A stretch of 44,500 nucleotides of DNA from CAYPKG01 sp964411275 (GCA_964411275.1 CAYPKG010000017.1:1-44500); one strand, 5' to 3'. Counted from the first letter of the stretch, positions 1-7,412 are shown. A program made the numbers and translations. The notes: generated by a model not told the origin, from the letters alone.

Positions 1-132
1 AAGCTGTTTCACTTTTAGGGTGTTTGCAGACTGCACTTTTCTTGACTATTCCAATGCATATGTTTTCATTTTGCTGCATACCTTGCATAAAAACTTTTGC
101 AAAGAATCCTGAGACTAAAATTGATTTCGTGC

Positions 133-169
133 AAAAACAATCTCCCCGAAAATTCCTATTTCCGGGGAG
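133..169 (-). terminator. Intrinsic terminator of the tRNA-Arg gene
   Basis: On the minus strand the arms CTCCCCG (163-169) and CGGGGAG (142-148) form a 7-bp stem. It is followed by ATTGTTTTTG, a T-rich run. It lies a few bases past the tRNA CCA end. Confidence 0.75.
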
Positions 170-172
170 TTT

Positions 173-249
173 TGGCGTGCCTGACACGATTCGAACGTGC
201 GACCCTCAGAGTCGGAGTCTGATACTCTATCCAGCTGAGCTACAGGCAC
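173..249 (-). tRNA. tRNA-Arg (anticodon CCG)
   Basis: Read on the minus strand, this folds into a full cloverleaf. The acceptor strands GTGCCTG and CAGGCAC pair perfectly, the anticodon stem is TCAGA/TCTGA around the loop CTCCGAC, and the T arm is GCACG-TTCGAAT-CGTGT. Loop positions 34-36 are CCG, so it decodes the arginine codon CGG. The discriminator G is followed by an encoded CCA (173-175). The gene has no promoter directly in front of it; the nearest good one lies beyond a partial copy of its 5' half at 303-342. Confidence 0.96.
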
Positions 250-302
250 AAGTATGAAGTTTTTCTGCATATCGCCGTATAAACTCAGGGGCGAGCACTG
301 GG

Positions 303-342
303 GTCGGAGTCTGATACTCTATCCAGCTGAGCTACAGGCACA
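303..342 (-). repeat. Orphan duplicate of the tRNA-Arg 5' half
   Basis: These 40 bases are identical to 211-250, which cover base -1 to the end of the anticodon loop of the tRNA-Arg gene. The identity stops sharply on both sides and the copies are 52 bp apart. No matching 3' half (CAGGCAC) follows the orphan, so it cannot fold as a tRNA. It may be a scar of site-specific integration and excision or of a local rearrangement; no recombinase gene is nearby. Confidence 0.9.
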
Positions 343-355
343 TGTTGCCTTAAGC

Positions 356-383
356 ATTATAGCATAATTGCGGATGAAAGCAA
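356..383 (-). promoter_or_regulatory. Promoter for the tRNA-Arg locus
   Basis: On the minus strand, TTGCTT (378-383) and TATAAT (356-361) are 16 bp apart. The predicted start near 349 is 6-7 bases before the orphan half-tRNA, so the transcript would contain the orphan half, a 52-nt spacer and then the intact tRNA. The rest of the 251-670 gap holds this promoter, the helicase promoter and its leader, with no gene that I can see. Confidence 0.6.
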
Positions 384-475
384 ATGATTTTTTGCCTCCA
401 CCTCTGCGTCAACTGTGGAATTTGAGCTGAAAAGTTACTGAAAAGTTACTCGCACCTAATGAATAATCGGGAGCT

Positions 476-504
476 TTGACATTTCCAAATCCTTATGGTA
501 TACT
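476..504 (+). promoter_or_regulatory. Sigma-A-type promoter of the DEAD-box helicase gene
   Basis: A consensus TTGACA (476-481) and TATACT (499-504) are separated by exactly 17 bp. The predicted start near 511 gives an untranslated leader of about 160 nt before the ATG at 671. Confidence 0.8.
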
Positions 505-511
505 GCTTGGA

Positions 512-594
512 GTATCTAATTCCGCACTGTCTCGCATATTTTTGTAAGTCATGTATGGTTTACGAAAATGTGCTTTTATTTTGCGCAAAGATAC
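512..594 (+). promoter_or_regulatory. Attenuator-like structured leader of the helicase gene
   Basis: Positions 534-547 can pair over 14 bp, with two G-U pairs, to 60-73 of the next block (560-573). The stem is followed by TTTTATTTTG, as in an intrinsic terminator. Outside it, GTATCT (512-517) can pair with AGATAC (589-594). Long structured leaders are known for cold-shock RNA helicases, so a temperature-sensitive attenuator is a reasonable inference that has not been tested. Confidence 0.4.
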
Positions 595-670
595 GAGGGC
601 TGTTAAGAAAGCGCATTCCACTCTGTTTTCTGTACGGCCTAAAGAAATGAAGAAAACAGGAGAATAATGA

Positions 671-1900
671 ATGCAAACAACAGCCTTCCAAGACCTTGGA
701 ATATCGAATGATATCCAAAAAAGCCTCGACAGAATGAAGTTCGAAAAACCGACCCCCGTACAATCCCTGGCCATCGCGCCCTTTTTAGCGGGGCAGGATC
801 TACTCGTACAGGCGCCCACCGGCACCGGAAAAACCGGCGCATTCGGCATGCCCATCATCCAGAAGATCGACGCAAAATCCCGCACCACCCAAGCCCTTAT
901 TTTAAGCCCCACCCGGGAACTGGCGTTACAGATCACGGTGGTGCTGCGAAACCTCGCCCAGAGCAAGCCGGGCATCCGGATCGCCACGGTTTATGGCGGC
1001 GAGAATATCAACAAGCAGCTTTCCTGGCTGAGGACGACGCCACAGATCATCGTGGCAACGCCCGGACGCCTGCTGGATCATATGCAGCGCAAAACCGTTC
1101 AGTTGATGAACATCCGCACTGTTGTCCTGGACGAGGCGGACCGCATGCTGGACATGGGCTTTCGCAAGGACATCGAAAAGATTTTGAACGCCACGCCCAC
1201 AGAGCGGCAAACCGTCATGTTTTCCGCCACCATCCCCCAGGACATTTATGTCATCGCCAGCCAGTATCAGCGCAGGGCGAAGGAAATCCGGGTGGAGCAG
1301 GAGTCGTTGACCGTGGAAACGGTCAAGCAGTATTACTCTGTGGTGCCCACCGGCGGGAAAAATGATGTGCTGTTCCCCTTGCTGCGCAACAATGATTTCC
1401 AGCAGACATTGGTGTTTGTCAATATGAAGCACCGGGCGGATAAGCTGGCGATCCAGCTGAAAAAGAGCGGCTTCAAGGCCGGCGCGCTCCATGGCGACAT
1501 GAACCAGAACCAGCGCGACCGGGTGATGCAGCAATATCGCGCGGGGATGATCGATACCCTTGTGGCCACCGATGTTGCCGCCCGGGGCATCGACGTGAAA
1601 AACATCGACGCCGTTATCAATTACGACCTACCTTTGGATGACGAAAGCTATGTCCACCGGATCGGCCGCACCGGCCGGGCCGAGCGTGACGGCCTTGCCT
1701 ATTCGCTGATCATCGAGGATGAGGCGGACCGGCTTCGCAAGATGATTCAACATCTGAAGATTGAAATGACGCCCACAGACGATTCGATGCCCCTTCCGGA
1801 GCGTAGCACAACAATCTCTTACGGCAAGGTCAGCGGTCAGTCCTTCCACAGCATCTATTCTGGCCGCGGCGGACGCAACCGCAGACGCCGGGGAAGATAA
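671..1900 (+). CDS. DEAD-box ATP-dependent RNA helicase
   Basis: A superfamily 2 RNA helicase that uses ATP to unwind short RNA duplexes in ribosome assembly, mRNA turnover or cold adaptation. Motifs appear in order: Q-motif FEKPTPVQ (24-31), Walker A APTGTGKT (48-55), PTRELALQ (80-87), TPGR, DEAD (154-157), SAT (185-187), ATDVAARGIDV (299-309) and HRIGRTGR (329-336). The protein is short (409 aa) and ends in an arginine/glycine-rich tail (GGRNRRRRGR) that probably binds RNA; there is no large C-terminal accessory domain, which resembles the RhlE/CshB type. The ATG follows AGGAGA by about 9 bases. It is monocistronic, with its own promoter and a strong terminator. The family is certain; the exact orthologue is not. 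Confidence 0.95.
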   Translation: MQTTAFQDLGISNDIQKSLDRMKFEKPTPVQSLAIAPFLAGQDLLVQAPTGTGKTGAFGMPIIQKIDAKSRTTQALILSPTRELALQITVVLRNLAQSKPGIRIATVYGGENINKQLSWLRTTPQIIVATPGRLLDHMQRKTVQLMNIRTVVLDEADRMLDMGFRKDIEKILNATPTERQTVMFSATIPQDIYVIASQYQRRAKEIRVEQESLTVETVKQYYSVVPTGGKNDVLFPLLRNNDFQQTLVFVNMKHRADKLAIQLKKSGFKAGALHGDMNQNQRDRVMQQYRAGMIDTLVATDVAARGIDVKNIDAVINYDLPLDDESYVHRIGRTGRAERDGLAYSLIIEDEADRLRKMIQHLKIEMTPTDDSMPLPERSTTISYGKVSGQSFHSIYSGRGGRNRRRRGR

Positions 1901-1926
1901 ATAGCCTAATATCGTTTTCATTATGG

Positions 1927-1961
1927 CCGCCATCGCGTTTCGCGATGGCGGTTATTATTTT
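1927..1961 (+). terminator. Intrinsic terminator after the helicase gene
   Basis: A perfect 11-bp stem CCGCCATCGCG (1927-1937) / CGCGATGGCGG (1941-1951) has a TTT loop and is followed by TTATTATTTT. Confidence 0.9.
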
Positions 1962-2012
1962 GTCAGTAAATTCCTCTTTTCTTTTTCTGAAATATGGTGT
2001 ACACTAGTGATA

Positions 2013-2026
2013 CGAACAAATATTCG
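2013..2026 (+). promoter_or_regulatory. Probable LexA (SOS) box upstream of dinB
   Basis: CGAACAAATATTCG matches the Gram-positive LexA consensus CGAAC-N4-GTTCG at all defined positions but one. It lies 24 bp before the dinB start and just after a possible -10 TACACT (2000-2005), where a bound repressor would block transcription. A DNA-damage polymerase is a classic LexA target. Confidence 0.6.
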
Positions 2027-2049
2027 CATTCGGGAAAGAGGGCATTTTT

Positions 2050-3300
2050 ATGGATCGGCAGCGGGCAATTTTGCATGTGGATATGAACAATTTTTACGCC
2101 TCGGTTGAATGCCTGTACGACCCGGCTTTGCGGGGAAAGCCGGTGGCGGTCGGGGGCAGCGTGGAGGAGCGGCACGGGATTATCCTCGCGAAAAACCAGC
2201 TTGCCAAGGCGGCGGGGGTGAGGACGGGGGAGGCGCTGTGGCAGGCGCGGCAAAAATGCCCGGCGCTCATTATGCTGCCGCCGAATTACGGGCGGTACCT
2301 GCGCTTTAGCCGGTTGGCACGGGACATCTACGAGGACTATACCGATCAGATTGAGCCGTTTGGACTGGACGAATGCTGGCTGGACGTGACAGGCAGCCGG
2401 GCGGCATTCGGGGATGGGGTACACATTGCACAGGTGATTAGAAAGCGGGTGCGGGAGGAGCTGGGGGTGACCGTCTCCGTAGGCGTGTCCTACAACAAGG
2501 TGTTTGCCAAGCTGGGCTCGGACATGAAAAAGCCGGATGCGGTGACCGTGTTGACGCCGGAAAATTACAAAGAGCGGGTGTGGCCGCTTCCGGCGCAGGA
2601 TCTTTTATATGTTGGCCCCGCTACCCGGCGGAAACTCCAGCGCAGGGGCATCACCACCATCGGCGGCGTGGCGCGGATGGATCCGGCGCTTTTACAGGGC
2701 TGGTTGGGCAAATGGGGGCTTGTTTTGCACAGGTTCGCCAACGGCGAGGATCATTCCCCTGTGCGGCGGATGGATCAGAGGAGCGTTATCAAAAGCGTTG
2801 GCAACTCCACCACCACGCCCCGGGACATCGTCAACCGGGAGGACGCGCGGATCGTATTTACGGTGTTGGCGGACAGCGTGGCGGCGCGGCTTAGGGAATA
2901 CGGGTTTCGGGCGGCGCTGTTGCAGATTAGCCTCCGGGACAGCGGCCTCAACTCCTTCGAGCGGCAGGCACAGTTGAGACAGCCCACCAATCTGTCCGGA
3001 GAGCTGTTTCAGGGGGCGATGGCGCTTTTTGAGGACAACTGGCAGGGGCAGCCCCTGCGCAGCGTGGGGCTTCGGGCGGCGATGTTGCAAGCGGAGGGTG
3101 CGCCGGTGCAGATGAGCCTGTTTGACGGGGCGGTGGAGCGGCTACGCAGGGAAGAGGAGCTGGAGCGAACCATAGACGACCTGCGCCGCCGGTTTGGGCA
3201 CAGGTCGGTGCTCAAAGGGGCTTTGTACGAGGATCCAAAGCTGGGAATGATCAATCCCAAGGGGGATCATACCATTCATCCGGTGGGGTTCTTTTTATAA
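2050..3300 (+). CDS. dinB: DNA polymerase IV (Y-family translesion polymerase)
   Basis: An error-prone Y-family polymerase that extends past template lesions and misaligned ends. The N-terminal palm carries the metal-binding Asp in LHVDMNNFYASVE (D11) and the catalytic pair D107-E108 in FGLDECWLDVT. A helix-hairpin-helix thumb follows, then the little-finger domain. Near the C-terminus, QMSLF (354-358) is a good sliding-clamp binding motif. The length of 416 aa is normal. The ATG follows AAAGAGG. A LexA-like box overlaps the promoter region, which fits damage induction. A conserved 79-aa gene of unknown role follows after 21 bp with its own ribosome binding site and is probably cotranscribed. 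Confidence 0.96.
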   Translation: MDRQRAILHVDMNNFYASVECLYDPALRGKPVAVGGSVEERHGIILAKNQLAKAAGVRTGEALWQARQKCPALIMLPPNYGRYLRFSRLARDIYEDYTDQIEPFGLDECWLDVTGSRAAFGDGVHIAQVIRKRVREELGVTVSVGVSYNKVFAKLGSDMKKPDAVTVLTPENYKERVWPLPAQDLLYVGPATRRKLQRRGITTIGGVARMDPALLQGWLGKWGLVLHRFANGEDHSPVRRMDQRSVIKSVGNSTTTPRDIVNREDARIVFTVLADSVAARLREYGFRAALLQISLRDSGLNSFERQAQLRQPTNLSGELFQGAMALFEDNWQGQPLRSVGLRAAMLQAEGAPVQMSLFDGAVERLRREEELERTIDDLRRRFGHRSVLKGALYEDPKLGMINPKGDHTIHPVGFFL

Positions 3301-3321
3301 ACGAAGGAGGGGCGAGAGCGC

Positions 3322-3561
3322 ATGGGAAACAGGGTGTATGTGGGTGTGACGGCCCGGTTTGGGCCGGGAGGCGGGCTCAGGCCGCTGACGGTGGAGTGGG
3401 AGGATGGGAGGCGCTTTGATGTCGACCGGGTGCTGGACGTGCGCCGGGCCGCGAGCCTAAAGGCTGGGGGCGCGGGGATGCGGTATACCGTGGACATCGG
3501 CGGCCGGGAGACATATTTGTTTCTGGAGGAGGATCGCTGGTTTGTAGAGCGGCGTGCATGA
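3322..3561 (+). CDS. Small conserved hypothetical protein downstream of dinB
   Basis: A 79-aa protein starting at ATG after a good AAGGAGG. It is soluble, without membrane segments or cysteines, and has the alternating hydrophobic pattern of a small beta-barrel: an opening strand around RVYVGVTARF, a segment LTVEWEDGRRFDVDRVLDVRRA and a closing strand TYLFLEEDRWFVE. The gene lies 21 bp after dinB, so the two are probably one transcript and it may be damage-induced with dinB. I do not recognise a named family; small proteins of this type occur next to dinB in other Clostridia, as far as I recall, but no function follows from the sequence. Confidence 0.75.
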   Translation: MGNRVYVGVTARFGPGGGLRPLTVEWEDGRRFDVDRVLDVRRAASLKAGGAGMRYTVDIGGRETYLFLEEDRWFVERRA

Positions 3562-3573
3562 TGATATAATAAA

Positions 3574-3610
3574 TTTACAACTTTGTCACATCGGTTTGGT
3601 AAGCTATAAT
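3574..3610 (+). promoter_or_regulatory. Promoter and putative autoregulatory direct repeats of the two-component operon
   Basis: TTGTCA (3583-3588) and TATAAT (3605-3610), 16 bp apart, make a promoter 44 bp before the regulator start. Two 11-bp units, TTTACAACTTT (3574-3584) and GTCACATCGGT (3585-3595), overlap the -35 element. They share the ACA core and 11-bp pitch of the four repeats at 6499-6542, which suggests binding by the regulator encoded here. Confidence 0.55.
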
Positions 3611-3653
3611 CCACCGCCGTAAACCGGATTAGGATTTAAGGGAGTGATACGGC

Positions 3654-4307
3654 TTGAACAGGATTCTCATCGTAGAGGACGAAGCGGCAATCGCGAATTT
3701 AATCAGCGCCACGCTCCGGCACGAGGGGTTTGCCTGCGCCTTAGCTTATGACGGGCTGGAGGGGGCGAACCTGATCGAAAACAATGTCTACGATCTCATC
3801 CTGCTGGACATCATGCTGCCGGAGATCGACGGATACGCGCTTTTGGAATACATCCGGCCAATGGGCATTCCGGTGATATTCATCACCGCCAAGGGCCAGG
3901 TGGAGGATCGCATCCGGGGGCTAAGACTGGGCGCGGACGATTACATCGTAAAGCCATTTCAGGTGGGGGAATTGGTGGCGCGGGTAAACGCGCTGCTGCG
4001 GCGGATGGGAAAAGGGGAAACGGAATACCGTCTGCTGGGCGTGGAGATCAACATCCAGTCGCGCACCGTAAAAAGAGACGGCGCGGCCATCGACCTGACC
4101 GCGAAGGAGTTTGACCTGCTCGTTGCGCTTATTCGCAATCAAAATGTTGCGCTTTACCGGGACAGGCTGTATGAAACCGTATGGAACGAGCCGTTTACCG
4201 GGGAAACCCGCACGCTGGACGCGCATATCCAGCGGATCAGAAAGAAACTCAATTGGGAGGAGCATATCAAAACCGTGTTTCGCGTCGGCTACCGGCTAGA
4301 GGTGTAG
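3654..4307 (+). CDS. OmpR/PhoB-family response regulator
   Basis: A DNA-binding response regulator of 217 aa. The receiver domain (1-120) has the acidic pocket E8/D9, the phospho-acceptor D52 in LLDIMLPEIDGY, T78 and K100 in KPF. The C-terminal winged helix (about 125-217) ends with the typical TLDAHIQRIRKKL and VFRVGYRLEV. Translation starts at TTG, supported by AAGGGAG about 10 bases upstream; no ATG fits. The partner kinase begins 1 bp after the stop, so translation is coupled. Direct repeats in its own promoter and upstream of the gene at 6585 suggest its target sites. It resembles PhoP/VanR/CssR-type regulators, but the signal cannot be read from the sequence. Confidence 0.96.
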   Translation: MNRILIVEDEAAIANLISATLRHEGFACALAYDGLEGANLIENNVYDLILLDIMLPEIDGYALLEYIRPMGIPVIFITAKGQVEDRIRGLRLGADDYIVKPFQVGELVARVNALLRRMGKGETEYRLLGVEINIQSRTVKRDGAAIDLTAKEFDLLVALIRNQNVALYRDRLYETVWNEPFTGETRTLDAHIQRIRKKLNWEEHIKTVFRVGYRLEV

Positions 4308-4308
4308 T

Positions 4309-5727
4309 ATGAAGCTTTATACAAAAATATTCCTTTGCACCATCGCCGTGTTGACCGCCGCCCTTTCCTTTATGGGTTACCGGATGATTTCGGGAAGCTT
4401 CAACAACGCCATGGAACGGGAAATCCAGCGGGGCGTGGAGGAATACCAGCTTTTAAAATATACGCTGCAGGCGGGTATCCTTTCCGCGTCGGGGGACGCC
4501 GAAAGGCTTTTGCCGCTGGCGGTGCAAACCGCGGAGTTTGCGCCGGAGGGGAATGTGACGGCCATATTCGACGCGCAGAAGCAGCTTGTATATTCCACGT
4601 TTCCCGGGGCGTACACATTTTCGCTTTTGGAGGAGCTCAAAGAGGACGCCCTCGAGTACGTGATCGAGGAAACCCATGGGCAATACAGGATCACGCTGGG
4701 CGGCCGTTTCTCCCAAAGCGGGACGACGGCATATCTTTTTACCGGCCGGGACATTACCCCTGTAATCGCGGAAAGGCGGGAGATGCAAAGCCAGTTTCTT
4801 CTGACGTTTCTTGCTGTGATTTGCGTGGCCGCGCTGGTGACGCTTTTGTTTTCGCTGCTGTTGACCAGGCCACTCAAGGCGCTTGCCCGGGTCACGCGGC
4901 AGTTTAAGAAGGGGCGGTATGAAGAGCGGGCGCGGATAAAAAGCGGGGATGAGATTGGACAATTGGCGCGAAGCTTTAACGCCATGGCCAACACCATCGA
5001 GCAGACAATCGGAGAGCTTGCATTGAGCGCGCAACAGAAAGATGATTTTGTGGCAAACTTCGCGCACGAGCTGAAAACCCCGCTGACGTCGGTGATCGGA
5101 TACGCGGACATGATCTATCAGCGGCGGGATCTGTCCCGTCAGGAGATCAAAAACGCCGCGGGGTATATCATGAACGAGGGGATGCGCCTGGAGGCGCTGT
5201 CGCTGAAGCTCATGGATCTGATCGTGCTGGACCGGCAGGCGTTTACGATGGAGGAAACATACATGCCCGCATTTTTTAAGGATGTGGAAGACACGCTGCG
5301 GCCGCTTATTCACAATCACAGGGCTACCCTGTCCATAGCGGCAGAGCCCGCCTACGCCCTGATGGAATGCGACCTCATGAAAACCCTGGTTCTTAACCTG
5401 GTCGACAATGCGGTGAAGGCGGACAGCGCCAAGGTTGCGCTGACGGGCTTGGCCGTGGAGAAAGGCTACCGGATCAGCGTTTCCGACGACGGGCGGGGCA
5501 TCCCGAAAGAACAGCTCATGCGGATTACGGAGGCGTTTTACATGGTGGACAAGTCCCGGTCCCGAAAGCAGCATGGGGCGGGCCTCGGCCTTGCAATCGT
5601 GGCGCGGATTGCGCAATTACATGGGGCGAGTCTTGTGTTTACAAGCCGGGAGGGCCAGGGGACCGTGGTGGAAATAACGCTGTGCCCGCCGGGCGGGACG
5701 AAGGGCAAAAAGGAGGCCCAGGTATGA
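4309..5727 (+). CDS. Membrane sensor histidine kinase
   Basis: The cognate kinase of the preceding regulator, 472 aa. A first membrane segment (about 7-26) and a second (about 163-185) enclose an extracytoplasmic sensor domain of about 135 residues without a recognisable ligand motif. A HAMP linker follows (about 187-238). The dimerisation domain has the H box FAHELKTPLTS with phospho-acceptor H253. The ATPase domain has the N box LVLNLVDNAVK (N367), G1 SDDGRGI and G2 GAGLGLAI. The 3' end overlaps the next gene by ATGA, so the kinase, regulator and first envelope paralogue form one operon. This gene arrangement suggests that the envelope proteins are partners or outputs of the sensor. Confidence 0.96.
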   Translation: MKLYTKIFLCTIAVLTAALSFMGYRMISGSFNNAMEREIQRGVEEYQLLKYTLQAGILSASGDAERLLPLAVQTAEFAPEGNVTAIFDAQKQLVYSTFPGAYTFSLLEELKEDALEYVIEETHGQYRITLGGRFSQSGTTAYLFTGRDITPVIAERREMQSQFLLTFLAVICVAALVTLLFSLLLTRPLKALARVTRQFKKGRYEERARIKSGDEIGQLARSFNAMANTIEQTIGELALSAQQKDDFVANFAHELKTPLTSVIGYADMIYQRRDLSRQEIKNAAGYIMNEGMRLEALSLKLMDLIVLDRQAFTMEETYMPAFFKDVEDTLRPLIHNHRATLSIAAEPAYALMECDLMKTLVLNLVDNAVKADSAKVALTGLAVEKGYRISVSDDGRGIPKEQLMRITEAFYMVDKSRSRKQHGAGLGLAIVARIAQLHGASLVFTSREGQGTVVEITLCPPGGTKGKKEAQV

Positions 5728-6497
5728 AAAAGGTTTGGATGGATTTGCTGGGGTTTGCGCTATCGGCATGCATTGCGGCTACGGGCCTGCTGCTGCCGGT
5801 ACGCCTGCTGGAGCAACAGGAGCGGGAGATCGTCCGTTCGCCCGAGACATACCCGCTTAGGCGGCAGGGCGCATTGAAGGAGCCGGCGCGGACTGCGGAT
5901 ACGCCGGTTATAGCGGACGGATCGCCGGTTTCCTACGTTGAGCTTGTGGCGTATCTGGAGGACTGGCTGTTTTCCGGGGGTAAAGAGGTGATCCGGGAGC
6001 CGATGGAGCATGAGTACACGATGGAGGAGGCACAGGCCCATGCTCGGACGGGCATCCGGGCTTTGATCGCGGCGGGAGCCCTGCCGGAATTTGGGATTGA
6101 AAGCGCCTCGTTTGACAGCGCGCGGTTCGAGGCCATCCACATAGACGGACGGGACCGGGGGCGCTGGTGGGTGTGGTTTTCCGCTGAAGAAACGGATGCG
6201 GACGCGCTGTCGCGCATGGAGGTGGCGATGGATGCAGAAACGGGGCTGATTAGCCAGTGCTTGTTCATCGTGCCGCCCTTTGACGACGTGGGGCCGTATC
6301 AGAAAATGCTGTTTCAGTTTGCGGATTACTACGGCCTGCTTTATACGAACGCGGAGATGACCGTGAGTAAGGAGATCAAACAGGGACAACGCCTGCCCTG
6401 GTGCTTTATCGATGTGGGGCGCGTGCAGGTGTGGTATGACCTTTTCGAGATGGGCTTTCAAACCCAGATGGATTTTTATTTAGATTATATTGATTAA
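5724..6497 (+). CDS. Membrane-anchored protein of unknown function, paralogue 1
   Basis: A 257-aa protein starting at the ATG that overlaps the kinase stop (ATGA), preceded by AAAAAGGAGG. One hydrophobic N-terminal segment (about 5-24) without an obvious cleavage site suggests a signal anchor with the rest outside. The exported part shares long stretches with the product of 6585-7370: IREPMEXEYXME, IRALI-GALP, DGRXRGRWXVWFSA, PFDD-PYQ-ML and a closing EMGFXTQXDFYLDY. The conserved Trp, Tyr and Asp/Glu residues suggest a compact ligand-binding fold. I know no family name. Coupling to the kinase gene points to a role in sensing or responding to the same envelope condition. Confidence 0.85.
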   Translation: MKKVWMDLLGFALSACIAATGLLLPVRLLEQQEREIVRSPETYPLRRQGALKEPARTADTPVIADGSPVSYVELVAYLEDWLFSGGKEVIREPMEHEYTMEEAQAHARTGIRALIAAGALPEFGIESASFDSARFEAIHIDGRDRGRWWVWFSAEETDADALSRMEVAMDAETGLISQCLFIVPPFDDVGPYQKMLFQFADYYGLLYTNAEMTVSKEIKQGQRLPWCFIDVGRVQVWYDLFEMGFQTQMDFYLDYID

Positions 6498-6498
6498 A

Positions 6499-6552
6499 GT
6501 TACAACCCGGTTACATCCCAAGGACAACCCGGTGACATAGCCTTGCTATCAT
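6499..6552 (+). promoter_or_regulatory. Four tandem 11-bp repeats and -10 element
   Basis: The units GTTACAACCCG (6499-6509), GTTACATCCCA (6510-6520), AGGACAACCCG (6521-6531) and GTGACATAGCC (6532-6542) run head to tail with no gaps. Just 4 bp later is TATCAT (6547-6552), a plausible -10 without a usual -35. This is the layout of an activator-dependent OmpR/PhoB-family promoter, in which repeats with 11-bp spacing replace the -35. The regulator at 3654 is the obvious candidate. Confidence 0.65.
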
Positions 6553-6584
6553 CAAAGAAAACGATGGAAGCGAGGCTGTTTTTT

Positions 6585-7370
6585 ATGAGAAGAAAGAAGG
6601 GACTGACGATGATTGGTGTTGTACTCAACGCGTTGCTGCTGGTGCTCATTGGGCTGTTGCCCTTACTTACCGGAGGCTGCCGGCAAAGCGCCAGGGAGGA
6701 AATGCCGCAAAAACCCATTGCGAAGGAAACACAGGTGTTCCTGGAGCGTTCCGGAAAGCCGGCAGAAACGCAAAAGCCCGTGGAAGATGAGATGCAGGCG
6801 CCGTCCTATGCACAGATTGAGGCGTATCTGAAAGACTGGAACACAGATTGGGAAGAACAGGAAATCCGAGAGCCGATGGAAACCGAATATGACATGGAAA
6901 CGGCGGTAGCCCGGGCGCGCGAGGGCGTTCGCGCGCTGATCAAGAAGGGCGCATTGCCACAAACCGATATCGAAAACGCCATTTTTGAGTCTGCGTACTT
7001 TGAGTCGAAAACCGTTGATGGCCGCGAAAGAGGCCGCTGGCTGGTTTGGTTTTCCGCCGCAGAACCACCGGTGGACGATGCAAACCACATTGCCGTTATG
7101 CTGGACGCCGTGACGGGGTTTATCATGCAGTATACCGTGGATGTTGCGCCGTTTGACGACATAAAGCCGTATCAGCAAATGCTGCTTCGGTTTGCCGAGT
7201 ATTATGGGGTACTTCACGAGAGCGGCGAAACGTCCGTACAAGACATGGACGTTCAGGGAAGCCGCCTGCCCTGGGGCATCATTCGTGCGGGCAATGTCAG
7301 GGCCTGGTTTGATGTGTTTGAAATGGGATTTAAAACGCAGGTGGATTTTTATTTAGACTATTGGAATTAG
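6585..7370 (+). CDS. Putative lipoprotein of unknown function, paralogue 2
   Basis: A 261-aa protein homologous over about 185 residues to the product of 5724-6497. I place the start at ATG 6585 because GCGAGG lies 10 bases before it and a probable -10 element (6547-6552) covers upstream in-frame starts. The N-terminus has arginines/lysines, a long hydrophobic stretch and LLTGGC, which would make C32 a lipidated cysteine, although TGG-C is not an ideal lipobox. The mature part ends in EMGFKTQVDFYLDYWN. It has its own promoter region with four regulator-type repeats, so unlike paralogue 1 it is probably induced by the two-component system. Function unknown. Confidence 0.85.
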   Translation: MRRKKGLTMIGVVLNALLLVLIGLLPLLTGGCRQSAREEMPQKPIAKETQVFLERSGKPAETQKPVEDEMQAPSYAQIEAYLKDWNTDWEEQEIREPMETEYDMETAVARAREGVRALIKKGALPQTDIENAIFESAYFESKTVDGRERGRWLVWFSAAEPPVDDANHIAVMLDAVTGFIMQYTVDVAPFDDIKPYQQMLLRFAEYYGVLHESGETSVQDMDVQGSRLPWGIIRAGNVRAWFDVFEMGFKTQVDFYLDYWN

Positions 7371-7412
7371 GATTGGTAATCGGGGCTAAAGAAAAAAAGA
7401 GAGGAAACGGAT

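Noticed and set aside
647..667. A 6-codon frame (MKKTGE) just before the helicase start.
   Set aside because: It overlaps the ribosome binding site of the main gene and is too short to separate from chance.
493..1534. Long minus-strand frames opposite the helicase gene.
   Set aside because: They follow from GC-rich codon bias in the real plus-strand gene; none has family motifs or a ribosome binding site.
6543..6584. TTG or upstream ATG starts for the lipoprotein gene.
   Set aside because: They overlap or lie very near the probable -10 element and lack a ribosome binding site; ATG 6585 has GCGAGG and gives a clean signal peptide.
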